In this document: piece after piece, positions 35,072-45,899 of the stretch
How the letters are laid out: each line of letters opens with the position of its first letter
Numbering within the stretch: position 1 is the stretch's first letter
From: Blastomyces gilchristii SLH14081
Lineage: Eukaryota; Ascomycota; Eurotiomycetes; Onygenales; Ajellomycetaceae
Reading direction: 5' to 3'
NCBI RefSeq assembly: GCF_000003855.2
Contig: NW_003101633.1
Location: 1 to 64,000, forward strand
Length of the DNA stretch: 64,000 nt
The notes under the pieces: generated by a model
Seen by the model: only the letters and a program-made list of their open reading frames with translations
What the model was told of the DNA's origin: nothing
Databases searched by the model: none
Made by a program: the position numbers and the translations under genes

Positions 35072-36256
35072 TATATTAAAGATCAATCTTCACCATTTTA
35101 TGAATTTAAGTAGATTCACATTACAGCTGGCATCCCGCTATTTCACATGCTACTGCAATCAGGTTAGCTTGCTTTTCCTGATCTACTACTTTGCTAAAAC
35201 GACTAGGGAAGGTGACTCACAAATTCCCTACTCTCGGGCTACACGGGGGAATGGATATCATAGATGATGCACAAGAGGAGACCTTCTGTGCTTTTGGCTG
35301 CATGAGCCCCCTCAGACAGCCTAAAAACACATCCTGCCAGCTGATTTCTCAAAAGTTGCTGAGTTTTAAATCACGCGTGGGCAGGATTCGCGGTTTTTTG
35401 AAGCCAGAGAACTGATGCCTAATTTACTACCAGGTTGATCGAATGGGTGGATCGCTTTTCGCATTTCGGGGCTGTCTATTTTTGAATTAACCCTGGTAGC
35501 GCTGGGCATTTGGACGAGGGCGCCATTCACTCCGCGCAGCCCCAGAGGTGCTTTAGTGAAAGGGACGGTCCGGAGGGAACCACTTAGCCCCGAAACGCAT
35601 CGATTTCAACTGGACGGCGTAGTATCCTTAGTGGAGGCGGGAGACAAACAAAAGACTTCGAAGAAGTTACGACCATGAATTGCTAGGGACCTATTCACCG
35701 TTCTTCCATATATATCTTTCTTGGAATCAACATCGGCGGCAGGTCTATTCTAGTTTCTGGATCATGTCGATAGTTCGTGGCCATGCCCGTCGAATGGCGG
35801 CCGCCGGAGTAGGCAGCATTACAATATGCATCAAGGGCAAGAAATGTGGGGAGGTTCTTGTACCTTGTTCGCAGGGCTTCAATATACCGTTGAGCGATTC
35901 GCCCAGCACTCAAGACATCCCAACCCCGTAAATAGAACGGAGGCGCTACACTGAATTCAGCTCTACGCTTTTACTCTCTACACTTGATTGGATGCTGTCC
36001 AGGGCGCTTTGGCGCTGTATCCGTGTTTCAATAATCAGCGTCTACGTACTTTCCAACCAGGACGAGAAGGCTTGTCGGCACTGTTCCAAACAGAGCCTGT
36101 AAGGTCTTATCAGAATACATATACATAAATGAAGAACACAGACCCTTCAACATCATACTCAGATCATTTCCTCCAGTCCTTCCTTGTACCTTCCTGATAA
36201 ACAAATTTGCCATTTACCAATACTCTCAGTTACCTAAGGGACAAGACCTCGTTACA
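35072..36256. other. Island intergenic DNA, no confident gene
   Basis: GC-normal and apparently unmutated. Short open stretches exist (+ 35191-35415, + 35680-35931, - 35695-35913, - 36028-36213), but none shows a domain, splice pattern or start context I can defend. The - strand 35695-35913 peptide (RIAQRYIEALRTRYKNLPTF) looks protein-like and could be one exon of an unrecognised gene. The last ~200 bases contain the likely promoter of the gene at 36257. Confidence 0.4.
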
Positions 36257-36631
36257 ATGTCCAAAGCCCTAGAGACCGCGAGAACCCAGCTCAAGAGTAT
36301 TCAAAACGGAGCAAGCAAATTCACGGCTTCCCTCATCGAAGGTACTCGCATAGTACCATCGAGAAACAAGGATAAAAATGTCCCTGTCCGTGTCGATGCC
36401 GGAAAATACAACGCTATGACGAAGTTGCTCAATGTTGTCTTGCAAGTGAACTCGAAGCCTCAGAGTCCTGGCCTTGAGGCCTGGGTTAAGAAACACTCCA
36501 CCCACGGGAAACTGGCCACAGCCCAATTCAACACTGCCGCTGACGATAAGAATGCTGAATATCATCGTGTGATGGACGAATTGATAACCAAGGGGAAGGA
36601 GAACGTCAAAGACGGGAAGCAAGCAGATTGA
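36257..36631 (+). CDS. Hypothetical protein, 124 aa
   Basis: A single uninterrupted frame from ATG (context TTACAATGTCC, with A at -3) to TGA, in GC-normal DNA with ordinary fungal codon use. The product starts MSKALETARTQLKSIQNGAS. It is hydrophilic, lysine- and alanine-rich, with no signal peptide, membrane segment or metal-binding motif, so it is probably cytosolic or nuclear. Alternating charged and small residues suggest helices. I do not recognise the family. The antisense open frame at 36269-36622 is judged a shadow, since the + strand frame has the better start context and composition. It may be a small conserved ascomycete protein. There is no sign of mutation like that in the flanks. 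Confidence 0.65.
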   Translation: MSKALETARTQLKSIQNGASKFTASLIEGTRIVPSRNKDKNVPVRVDAGKYNAMTKLLNVVLQVNSKPQSPGLEAWVKKHSTHGKLATAQFNTAADDKNAEYHRVMDELITKGKENVKDGKQAD

Positions 36632-37342
36632 AACACCAAAACCGAACCAAGACTAAGTGGTCGCTGGGGACGGTGCATGTTCTGGTATTTTTTTATGTGC
36701 TTGACGCTCTGTTTGTTCACGATGTTGTATTCAAATTGGGGGAGATATATGTCATTGTCTGTCTCTAACTTGCTCTTTGACTTTAATTGTGCTTGAGTGT
36801 CTGAAACAAGATATTTGCTTTATTGCTGTGGACTGAGACAGTCGGAAGAAGATGTCAAGAATGATCGATGCTGGATGATTTGATTTACATGCTTGCTCAA
36901 TAATCATGTAGCTAATATGTACTTCGAAGCCTTCTCAAGTAAGCACTGATCGATTGTGGGGGCCAATCCTGCTGAGACTAGAAGGTTGAAGGTTCAGATC
37001 CTTCCTCGTGGAGAATCTGCCAACAACACAATACTATCTCAAGGATTGGCAGGATGGGTCTGAGCACATGGATATGAGTCAGAGTAATGTCATCAATTGT
37101 AACATATTTCACTAAATTAGCGTAGTGGTACAAAGTGGCTAAGAGAGTGGTGAAATACGTTGACATATGATGGGTGCACAATCCTTGTTGGTCCTTGGGT
37201 TTTTGAGACTTTCCCCGCTTTCGATGGTGTCATTCACGTGATTGATCCATTGACCTTGCCACACACTTCAATGTTTGCACTGAGCAAGTATTATGCAAGT
37301 TTTAAAATAGTTACTCCGTCTACCCTCGATATTGCCCCTGAA
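36632..37342. other. Intergenic with a small inverted repeat
   Basis: No gene is seen. The 3' flank of the 124-aa gene is followed by AT-moderate DNA. TGTAACATATTTCACT (37099-37114) and GTGAAATACGTTGACA (37149-37164) form imperfect inverted arms around 34 bp that include TAGCGTAGTGG, a word like a Pol III box A. A B-box-like GGTTCAGATCC lies at about 36992-37002, upstream of and in the wrong order for a tRNA. The end of this stretch should hold the promoter of the phosphotransferase gene. Confidence 0.4.
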
Positions 37343-39140
37343 ATGATTATGAGATGCCACAAATTACTCCTTTACTCTTTTAAGAGACCCAAGCCCATTC
37401 AGTTCGGACGAACTTCACTGGTGAGTGGACACCGGACTATCTCGCAAGCGCCAATGGCAGGATGTCAATCCATGAAGTGTGAGTTCCTTAACACTCCATT
37501 GACCATATAACTTTTAACAATGTAATAAAGCACCCTTTGACTACACTGCCGGTCGATGGCTACACCTTGACAGCCCGCAGCATGAAGCACGGTACCTACA
37601 GTTCAATTTTGACCGCCTGTGTGAAAAAGTCCTCTCTCTGTGTCCTTCTGCCACTTCAATACAGAGCTGTCAGAAACTGGAGGGTGGCTTCAGTAGAGCG
37701 TTCATTATTACAACTGATAATGGGAGATGTGTTGTTGCAAAGATTCCAACATCTGTTGCTGGACCAGTTAGATTTATCACAAACTCTGAAGTTGCAACAA
37801 TTACTTATTGTAAGGCCACGTACATGAGGATCTAGATTTGGTAAGGCAACTTTACTTACTTGTCCATACAGTGCAACAGAATGCCGAAATACCAATTCCA
37901 ACCATCTTGGACTGGAGTGACGACCTGGCCAACCCCATTGGCTCAGCATACATTATAATGGAACATGCCGGCGGTGTTCCACTGCATCAAATGTGGCCGA
38001 AGATGTCCTTTCCGCAGAAAATGAATTGCATTAGATCAATTTCCACAAATATTATGAAGATGTCTGAACTTGACTTTCCAGGATATGGCAGTCTTTATTT
38101 TGCCGATGCAGTGTTTCTTGATACTGGTTTGAAGCAAAAGCTAGATGACTATAAGTACTGCATTGGGCCGAGTTGCAGAAACACATACTGGGATTTCAAT
38201 GTTGGAGAGCCCAGATACTATGCATTTAAGGGACCAAATAGGGGACCATGTAAGATATTCTTTCTCTTTAAAATATATCATAGTTTCTCACTCGTTGGTA
38301 TCTTTAGGGCGTGACCTTCTTTCATACTCCTCTGCCCTAATTGATGTCGGCCTTGCGAGACTGCCCCCCGCCGATGATCCTGTTCCTCATCAGCAACCGT
38401 CTTATCAAGGCGCTGTGAGCGAGCATCTGGAACTTTTGGGTCTGGGCCAGGCCCTGTTTCCCAAATTGATACAACACCCTCTGATACAATCTAATGCGGC
38501 GCCAACCCTATTCCATCCTGACCTTCATAAGAGAAATATTTTTGTCTCCGAGGATGATCCCACTGTTGTGACAGGTTTTATTGATTGGCAATCCACATGT
38601 ATTGAGCCAGCATTCTACTATGCAGATGACGTACCTGATTTCGCGAAGCCCCCTGTGGATGAAACATCAGAGGGCACTGAGGAGAGTCTCTGCAGTCAGG
38701 CTTTTGAAGCAGGCTTGGGGCTTCTGGCTCCGCGGCTAGCGGCGGTAAGAAAGATTGACGAAATCCTCCTCCGACCATTCCGCTACTGTCATCGGACCTG
38801 GAAAGATGGTGTGGTGCCATTTACTCATGAATTGATGCAGCTGAGGGACCATTGGCAAGACTTCGGCTTTAAAGAAGGTTGTCCTATACCTGTCTTGGGC
38901 TCTGAGGAAATGCGCATTTACCAGGAACGACTAGATATCTATGACAAGATGTTGGCTGTCAGACAGGATATTGTTGAGACGTTGGGAGTTGAGCAGGATG
39001 GCTGGATCCCTGAAGATCGCTGGGAGGAAGTGAAGGAAGCTCACCAACGTATATATGAGGCTGTTTTGGCGGCCATGGAGAGTGAGAAGGACCGCCAAGA
39101 TATGAAGATGATGTGGCCGTTTGATGGAGTTAAAGCATGA
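37343..39140 (+). CDS. APH/AIM9-like phosphotransferase, four exons
   Basis: Predicted exons are 37343-37478, 37531-37809, 37872-38249 and 38308-39140. The three introns (52, 62 and 58 bp) all begin GT (GTGAGT, GTAAGG, GTAAGA) and end AG, and every junction keeps the frame, giving 541 aa. The protein belongs to the aminoglycoside-phosphotransferase/choline-kinase-like fold, group of the fungal AIM9 proteins. It reads FDYTAGRWLHLD near residue 47, an N-lobe TTDNGRCVVAKIPTSVAGP, then ILDWSDDLANPIGSAYIIME. The catalytic loop is HPDLHKRN (about 334-341), with IDWQ (about 356-359) as the metal-binding motif. The first ~40 residues are basic without acidic residues (MIMRCHKLLLYSFKRPKPIQ), which fits a mitochondrial presequence as in AIM9. 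The start at 37343 is chosen for that; 37349 is an alternative. The substrate is unknown. It is the one clearly intact large gene here. Confidence 0.88.
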
Positions 39141-39324
39141 GATGTAGAAAGGGGGATTATTGTATCAATATACCCCACGCACCCAAGACATGTCCGCATA
39201 ACCACTCGTCTGTCGTCTCGGAGGCGTAAATCTCTAGCTGGGTGACTAACTAGCGGGGCTCCCCACGGGATTACTCACCTGTAACGACGGATATCACACC
39301 GCCAGCTAAAGAATGCATAGTTAG
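39141..39324. other. 3' flank of the phosphotransferase gene
   Basis: GC-normal, unmutated DNA between the stop codon and the dispersed repeat. No gene or clear structure seen. Confidence 0.5.
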
Positions 39325-39511
39325 AATATCAATGGAGCCTAGAGAACTAGTTTTGTACAATAGAGAGATATATATATAATACAAGGAGTTGCGGTTCTCA
39401 CAAATCATGTCCATCCTCACTCTTACTCAAATGCATGCTATATCAAAACACAAACAAAAAGCAAGTCACGCTACAATACGCTATCAACATATACACTGAA
39501 TCTGCATTAGT
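39325..39511 (+). repeat. 190-bp dispersed repeat, copy 2
   Basis: The less mutated partner of 22388-22579. It ends at GCATTAGT and overlaps the last codons and stop (TAA on the minus strand, 39507-39509) of the FunK1 relic. It therefore lies at the 3' end of FunK1 but in antisense orientation, whereas copy 1 lies 3' of the DUF3435 gene in sense orientation. Confidence 0.8.
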
Positions 39512-41550
39512 TTACAATGTTTGGGTCATTTTCCCCATCTTGAAGCGTTTCAATCATGTTCTGGGATAGATTGGAATTTTCTTTCTTCCACTGTCCGCTG
39601 TTTGGAAAGACAAGCCGTTGTAAACGGTTGACACAAGAGATCAAGGACTGATAGCTCAGTGTGAAATAGTCTCCAGCAATTCTAAGAAAGTCGCTCTCCT
39701 CACTTATCACTCCTTGCTTTGCAGCTGCCAGCTCTTCAGTACTCATATAATTCCATTTCTCAAACCGCTCGACAGTGCTTCCCTTCTCTGGGCCGTCATA
39801 GTGAATGCATATCCAGAACAGGACTCAGAAGAATGACTCCAGATCATGCATGAAACAATGCTTTTCGCCGTACAAGACACTGATGGCCATGAATGCCCTG
39901 GTGCCTGTCTTGCCCCATGCGCCGGAAGATGCATCCCGTTGTACCCTGATTGCCAGGTCAAGGTTGATCAGAAAGGCAGGCCATGATGGGTTGTCCTTGT
40001 CTTCATTCACCATCAGGTTTCAGGGGGAAACGTCGCATTGGATGAGGCCAGCCTCATCATGGAGTGACATGTATCCTTCAATACAGCCGGCCAGCGCAGC
40101 GAGCAGAACGGCCTTCGAGCTATTCTGGTAGATTGGTTTCCTGTAGTCCCGGATAACGACGCGGCGGTGCACTCAGTTTAATTGGGTTGAGCCATTGGCA
40201 GGTTTGGACGGAGAACTTGACTGAGTACATTTGCTTGGGGGAGGAGGAAGCGCTGTGTCCACGCAGTCAGAGGATCACTTCTGGCCGGCGGTGCTGCCCT
40301 GGCTCTTTTGTCCTCTTTGAGACATACTACACTGCACTGTCACCTTAAAGCCACTCTTCTCATCTTTCATCAGAATACTGAGGCCCTTTCAGATAGTCAA
40401 GACATCATTGACCTTGATGTCAATGTGAACAGTTTCATGGTGATAGTACTTTGCCACATTCTTGACCCTCTTCATCATCACTTCTCACAACTCTTCTTCC
40501 TCAGTGTGTTCTGGATATTGCCAGGAGTCCTTGACAACCAGCGGTATCTGTAATTTGTCAGTCTCACAGTGTGCCTTCCAGCAGGTTGTGGCTCACCCGG
40601 CGACGCAGTGTGCTCATCTGACAATCCTGTCAATGATCAGCCGTTCCTTCATACCATCTTTCTCAATCTTGATATACTGTTCAGTCCCGGTCATGATGAT
40701 GGTGAGATCAAACCCAAGTTGCTCCCAGCTCATCAGGAGGAATTCAAGGACAACAGACACAAATTGAAGGCTATTCTGATTGATGTTGAACTCCTCCAAC
40801 GCAATCCCGCCCAGGCAGTCAAAGTTCCATAGTTGCAGAAATGGCCTGCAAAGGGTGAACCTCAGCATGAAACAATGAGTGTCCTGTGCAGAAAGAACCT
40901 CTCTGGAATATCTGTCAAGATCAAACCATGCCCCGGATTTCCTGTTGTATTTTGGATCATTCTTCAGCTCTCCTGACACCAGGATCTGTGACCAGCGGCA
41001 TCTGGAGTCTTCTGTGGCTGTCAGATTATTGACAAAGCTGATATCAAGCTTTCTCTCCGCGATAGACCTCTGTAGTGGCTGGCTTGACTGTGTGAGAGGT
41101 CTGCAGTTGATCTTCCAGAACAGCTCTTATGCTTCAGCTAATCATACAAGCTCAGTGATAATGTTAGCCAGTCATCTCAGAACATCTTTTTCTGCTGCAA
41201 GTTCAGGCCAGCCCTGCCAGCCCTTCTCTTCACTGTAAAGTGAGTTGTCTCCCCTCTTGCACCCTTTCAACAATGCTTGTGAAGCTGCAGTGAGTTGTGA
41301 AATGTTTCCAAAGTACACATCAAAGAACTCAGGGATATTGATGTGTATCTCTCCAAGCTCCTTCTTCAGCACAAAGTCAACGTGCTTTCAGTATTCTGTA
41401 GAATTGACGAAACTGCTAGTTTCCATGATATGGGAGCAGTATTCAGCCCAGGCTGAGAGGCTATTTTTCCTGCTAAAGAGTGAGCAGTCATCAATGGAAA
41501 GGCTAATGAGGAAGAAGAGTTTCTGGATCAAAATATGTGATCCATTGTGA
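39507..41550 (-). pseudogene. FunK1-type fungal protein kinase, mutated
   Basis: Minus-strand pieces in several stretches match the fungal-specific FunK1 kinase family in order. The N-terminal part is KKELGEIHINIPEFFDVYFG (about 41370-41310). The centre (40979-40614) carries LGFDLTIIMTGTEQYIKIEK. Then come VVKDSWQYPEHTEEEEL near 40530 and the VHRRVVIRDYRKPIY part near 40150. The catalytic loop near 40030 reads IQCDVSP*NLMVNEDKDNP where the family has QRDISxGNLM. LINLDLAI serves as the DFG region, followed by GKTGTRAFMAISVL and a C-terminal ELAAAKQGVISEESDF. Catalytic Arg to Cys and several TGG-to-TGA stops fit C-to-T/G-to-A mutation. GC content is still fairly normal, so damage is mild. The N-terminal start is not fixed. 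Possible introns were not resolved. Confidence 0.85.
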
Positions 41551-43500
41551 AAGCTTGGCTATGCTGAAAAGTAATATTTATCTAGTTATATAACTGAGCG
41601 AGGGGAATTATTAAGGACTCAAATAGAGATGAACAATCAATTATTCAGGAGAAGAAACTGTCTGACAGCAAGCTCATTGGGGTTAACATTTTAGAATCAG
41701 TATGTGCAAAACTGTGATAAGCTGCTATTGAATATCTAGACATGGTTAAAAGTGACTGCTCCTCCAACGGAGAAAATGCATGTAGCTTGACTCATATGCT
41801 CAGTCACTTTTCATTTGCTATCATTGCCTCTAATTATCCTTATCATGGCATACAAAGTATTGAAGCTTTTAAATTTTCATCACAATACAAACACAATCAT
41901 TTTCTTTGAAAAAGAATGTTTGACACTGTAAATGTTTATTCAGATGATGTTGAAGTGACACATTGCCTGATTGATATATACAGGCCATTTTTCTCTCACT
42001 GCTCTCCACTGTCTATCTACTTTGGATTTATCCCACATAAAATAACTGCACTTCCCCTGTATATCTTGGGATTTGTATTCCTTGAACTCCTGGTTCTGAG
42101 CCTTGACTTCACAATGTGGATCCTTAACAGATCTTAGCGATGCAGGATATCCTGAATATAAGGTTAGGCAAATTATCGTGGTCAGGTTAGCTGTCTGCAT
42201 TGCTATTTTTGTCTTTTCCTTGGCACTTCTTGTTTAGATTTCTTTTTGTTCAGCTGCAAATTTCCTAAGTCATCATTCCACGAAGTAGAAAGAGGCTCAC
42301 ACTCCTCTTCTAACTGAGATGTAAAGCTCGAGCCCAGGTCAACAGCTCCAATTTCCTGAGAAAGCCCAGTAGTCACTTCCGAGAGGCTCTGTTCAGACTG
42401 CTGTAGTTCCTCAGGCTTAAATTCTGGTAACTCGTCAATTGCCGCGCATAGTCTTGTGACTTTGATCAACCCCAAAAGGGAAGCTGCCCTGGTGCAGGTT
42501 ATGTATTCTCTCTGTGCATGACAGCCCTGTTTATCATCAATTCAGACATCTAGTAGATTTATTACTTGCTGTATCATCTTGAACAATAAAGCTAACTCTC
42601 AGCTTCTTGATATATATACTAAGAATCTGAGACTCTTCTCTCTCTTCTTCAGTTGTATTTGTGAAGCTTCATTGAGTGTCTTGATACTCTGTTTGATCAG
42701 ACAATGTTAATAGATCAGAGTTATTCAAGATAAGAGCTGTCTCAGAAGCTGTCTGAGACTGAGAGATTGAATAAAGAAGCTGAGATTGAGTCTTTGAGTG
42801 AGTTTCATTTGCTACTCTAATAAATTCATTTCTCTTTTTCTTTGTTCAGTTCTGAGTATTTCAGTATGTGAATACTCTCTGCTGAAAGATTATCAGGTCA
42901 CTGATCATCAATCAGTTCTTAAGCTGAGTCATAATATACTCAGAGCAACAGTCTGAGTCTTCAGACTCAGTGAGATGAGTTGTATATAGCTTAAGTTAAT
43001 CACTATGATAAGTTAATATAAGACTGTATATTACTTTCTACTCTAAGATCTTGAGCTCATTGCTTTTTCAAGAAAGTTTTTCAGTTTAGAATACAGAATA
43101 ATATTATCAGTAATAATGTATTTACATGAATTTATAGTAATACATATTTCTAAGATCAGTTAGATCAGATTCTCTTAATTTGAAAACTCTTCTTATCTGC
43201 TTTAAATAAGTGAGTGCACAATCACAGAGAAAGACTGAAGTAAACTGAGAAGAATTACAGTGCTTCTTCAACTCAGTGTGAAATTATTGAGTGATAGATC
43301 TATGATAATTCTGAAGTAATTTCAGACAGCTGTTTCTTTGATTCAACTTCTCTAATGTATCTTTGATTAATCAAATCTTTGACAGATTATCTCAATATGC
43401 TGATGTCAACACATTGAGCTTCTGCCTTTTCTGAAATTGTGACCTGTTGAATGAATGAGGCTGAGAATACTGATGCTTATAAGACAGGTTAAGAGTCACT
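41551..43500 (-). other. Unassigned, possible decayed minus-strand coding
   Basis: On the minus strand an open stretch 42475-42203 encodes 90 aa (VTRLCAAIDELPEFKPEELQ) and ends in the basic tail PRKRQK. The same frame seems to extend upstream (TCTRAASLLGL). Around 43470-42600 the minus strand is readable with scattered stops (EKAEAQCVDISILR, ESKKQLSEITSEL), in AT-rich mutated sequence. I recognise no family. It could be one decayed gene across the edge of the GC island, or two unrelated pieces. Confidence 0.35.
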
Positions 43501-45640
43501 GAACTAGGCATATAATCATAATCATAAAATTTTAGCTCCTTTATCATGCCAGTATGTATTGAGGTCAGAAGGGGCAGAGGTTCTTATAATTAACTTCTGC
43601 ACAGGATTTCAGAATGCATTTCAGGCGCTTATCTGGAAATGATTGCTGCTGAGGGCCAGCCGTTGGTTGCTGGAAGCCAATCAGCGAAAATGTTGATGGT
43701 AGCGGCCCGAGTCCAGAATTGGTGCCACTAAGACGATCACGTGATAATATATTTTTAGCACGTCAGGGCGGATGGGAGCGCGAACTAAAATTAGCACTGC
43801 TGCCTGGAGTGTCGACTGCCCACTCTTGTGTGATTGGCTAGTTAAGAGGAATGACGGTGCACAGACCTAGCGATAACGCCGCTTGTCTATGGCAAGGGTA
43901 TCGTCTGGCCGCCAAGGCACAATTAGGTGCTTTTTCTGCCACTCAATTTACAACTGCTTATTGGCTGGGCCTCCACAGCACAGAATGCCCAAATTCCTTC
44001 ATAAACCCAGATACAGAGATAAAAAAATGCTTCTATGGTATGGCTGAGCATCTCCAGAATCCTGTACTCGCAAAAGGCGTCTGGTTTGAAGAAGGCAACA
44101 GCAGTCAACAAGGTCACACTTTTCAAATGATCCTTCTTGAATTCCTTGTTCAAGCTTTGCAGCGGCAGGGCATTATCACATGAGCCATGGTTTAATATGG
44201 GATGAGAAGTTGAAACCAAATGCTGTCTATCTGGTCGGATGAGGTATTTCATCTTTCCGTAGTTGCCTATTGTTAGACAACCTTGCAGATGCTTCTATGC
44301 CAGAGGTAGCAAGAAAAGAGCAGCATTACAAAGCCTAATTCGGAGACTCGGCTCCTTTTTCCTTTTAGTAGCATAACATGGTAAATAGAGGTTAATACGA
44401 AATTGGCCCTTTCTGAGTCGATCTCAAAATGGAAAAATGAGAATTTCCTAGAGCCTACTGTACAGTACTGTAAAAATCCTCATACCTTTTGAATGACCAG
44501 GATGACCGCATATAAGAATAAAATGACCCTATGCTTTTGAGGTGTGCAGGCTGACCAGGCCACGCTTTCGATCGCGGGGCCTAAAAGCGGGATGCTCGTT
44601 GGAAATATTCAAGGAGGCCCTGCGCCAAGAGGGTGAATCCCAAAGTTTCATCATAGTTCTCCGTGAAATTTACAATGAACAATAGGCCTATGAAGTTTTA
44701 TATGGGGGCTTTCGGGCTGCGGTTTATATTTTTCCCTTGTGTTGGGGACCTACCAAAAACAGCTCACACAGCGCCAGCATCCTTCACTCAAGTTTCACAA
44801 GTTTCTTTGGTTATGTACTGTAACACTGTCTCTCTGCTCTGTGATCTCGTCTGTTCTGCCGCCTTGCAGCTTGCGAAGAGGCCTTTTGTGTTCGGCCTAT
44901 GGCTAATGTTTGCATAATGAAGCATTTAATCAGAATATTGGAGTAACAAGCATTTTAATGTTGTATTTATTGCGAAACCAATCGCTGGCTTACAGGCAAA
45001 TACCCTGAAACATAAATAAAAGTGGATCAACCCTGTGCCTTCTGCAAATTCTCTCCTCAATTTTGAATGATTGATGCTTAGGCTCTCAAAACCCTCAGCC
45101 AAATTTTTCACTGTTTCAACTGGGATGATTTGTCAGCCCCAGCACAAAGTAGCTTGATTGAATCTTGGTGAACTGGGATATTTTTCATGTAAGTGCAAAA
45201 ATTCCAGGTTGATGATCAGTGAAAATTACAACTGAAAGATCAACTGCTGATGTTCTACAGTTCTCTTCATGAATTAATGCCTCATTGAGATATGCTTGAG
45301 AGTCATTGTTTTATCAAATGGCAATAATATTTTTATTTCTTTTTCCTTCTAAGTGTAGGCTCGTGTAAATTTAACACTTAAAGAAAAAGTCGAAGATTCC
45401 TCTTATGTCAGAAACTGAGACCGTGCATAGATTTGATAATTCATGATTATTGAAATGTTCTTCTGATAATAGTATTTCTAACTTCTGGAAATTATTCAGT
45501 AGAAGAGCTTGTATGAATTTTAGTAGCATTCATGCAGCAAATATGCAAGCCATCATGTGCAACTTCAGCTCAATGAATATAAAATTACTATTTCTGGTCA
45601 TCAGGCAAGATCATATGATGCTGGCTTTTTCAGTATAAGA
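43501..45640. other. Right part of the GC island, no confident gene
   Basis: GC-normal to about 44.9 kb. 43600-43850 has CACGTG (43738) and two ATTGG/CCAAT words, promoter-like, upstream of an open stretch at 43851-44183 (110 aa, no domain). An equally long antisense stretch exists (43923-44252), so neither is called. The word TACTGTACAGTA (44456-44467) is a perfect palindrome. From about 45.0 kb AT-richness rises again. I see no conserved protein here. Confidence 0.4.
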
Positions 45641-45899
45641 TATATCATTTCTAGAATTATCTGCATGTATGTCTGACAGAGTAACATATTGAATATCAGA
45701 CATGAATCATCTCGCATCTTTGAAGTGCTTCTGAGTATGACTGAGTAAATATTCAGAGATCTTATTAAAATGTCAATCTTATCAAGTCATACCTCATCTA
45801 AATTCTAGAGAAGTGACCTTCTCACAATTCATCATAATTTTCATTAAACATTATTAAAGCATTATTCATCTTTACTCTGTTTCAACCTTATGCTGTTGT

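Noticed and set aside
35680..35931. Small ORFs on both strands (83 and 72 aa)
   Set aside because: Overlapping frames without domain, conserved start context or splice support. Left as an uncertain note in the intergenic entry.
36940..37010. A possible tRNA around GGTTCAGATCC
   Set aside because: There is a T-arm-like hairpin but no matching D-arm, anticodon arm or acceptor stem upstream. The box-A-like word lies downstream, in the wrong order.
43851..44252. Two antisense ORFs of about 110 aa
   Set aside because: They overlap each other on opposite strands and neither has a recognisable domain. Length alone is not enough in GC-normal DNA.
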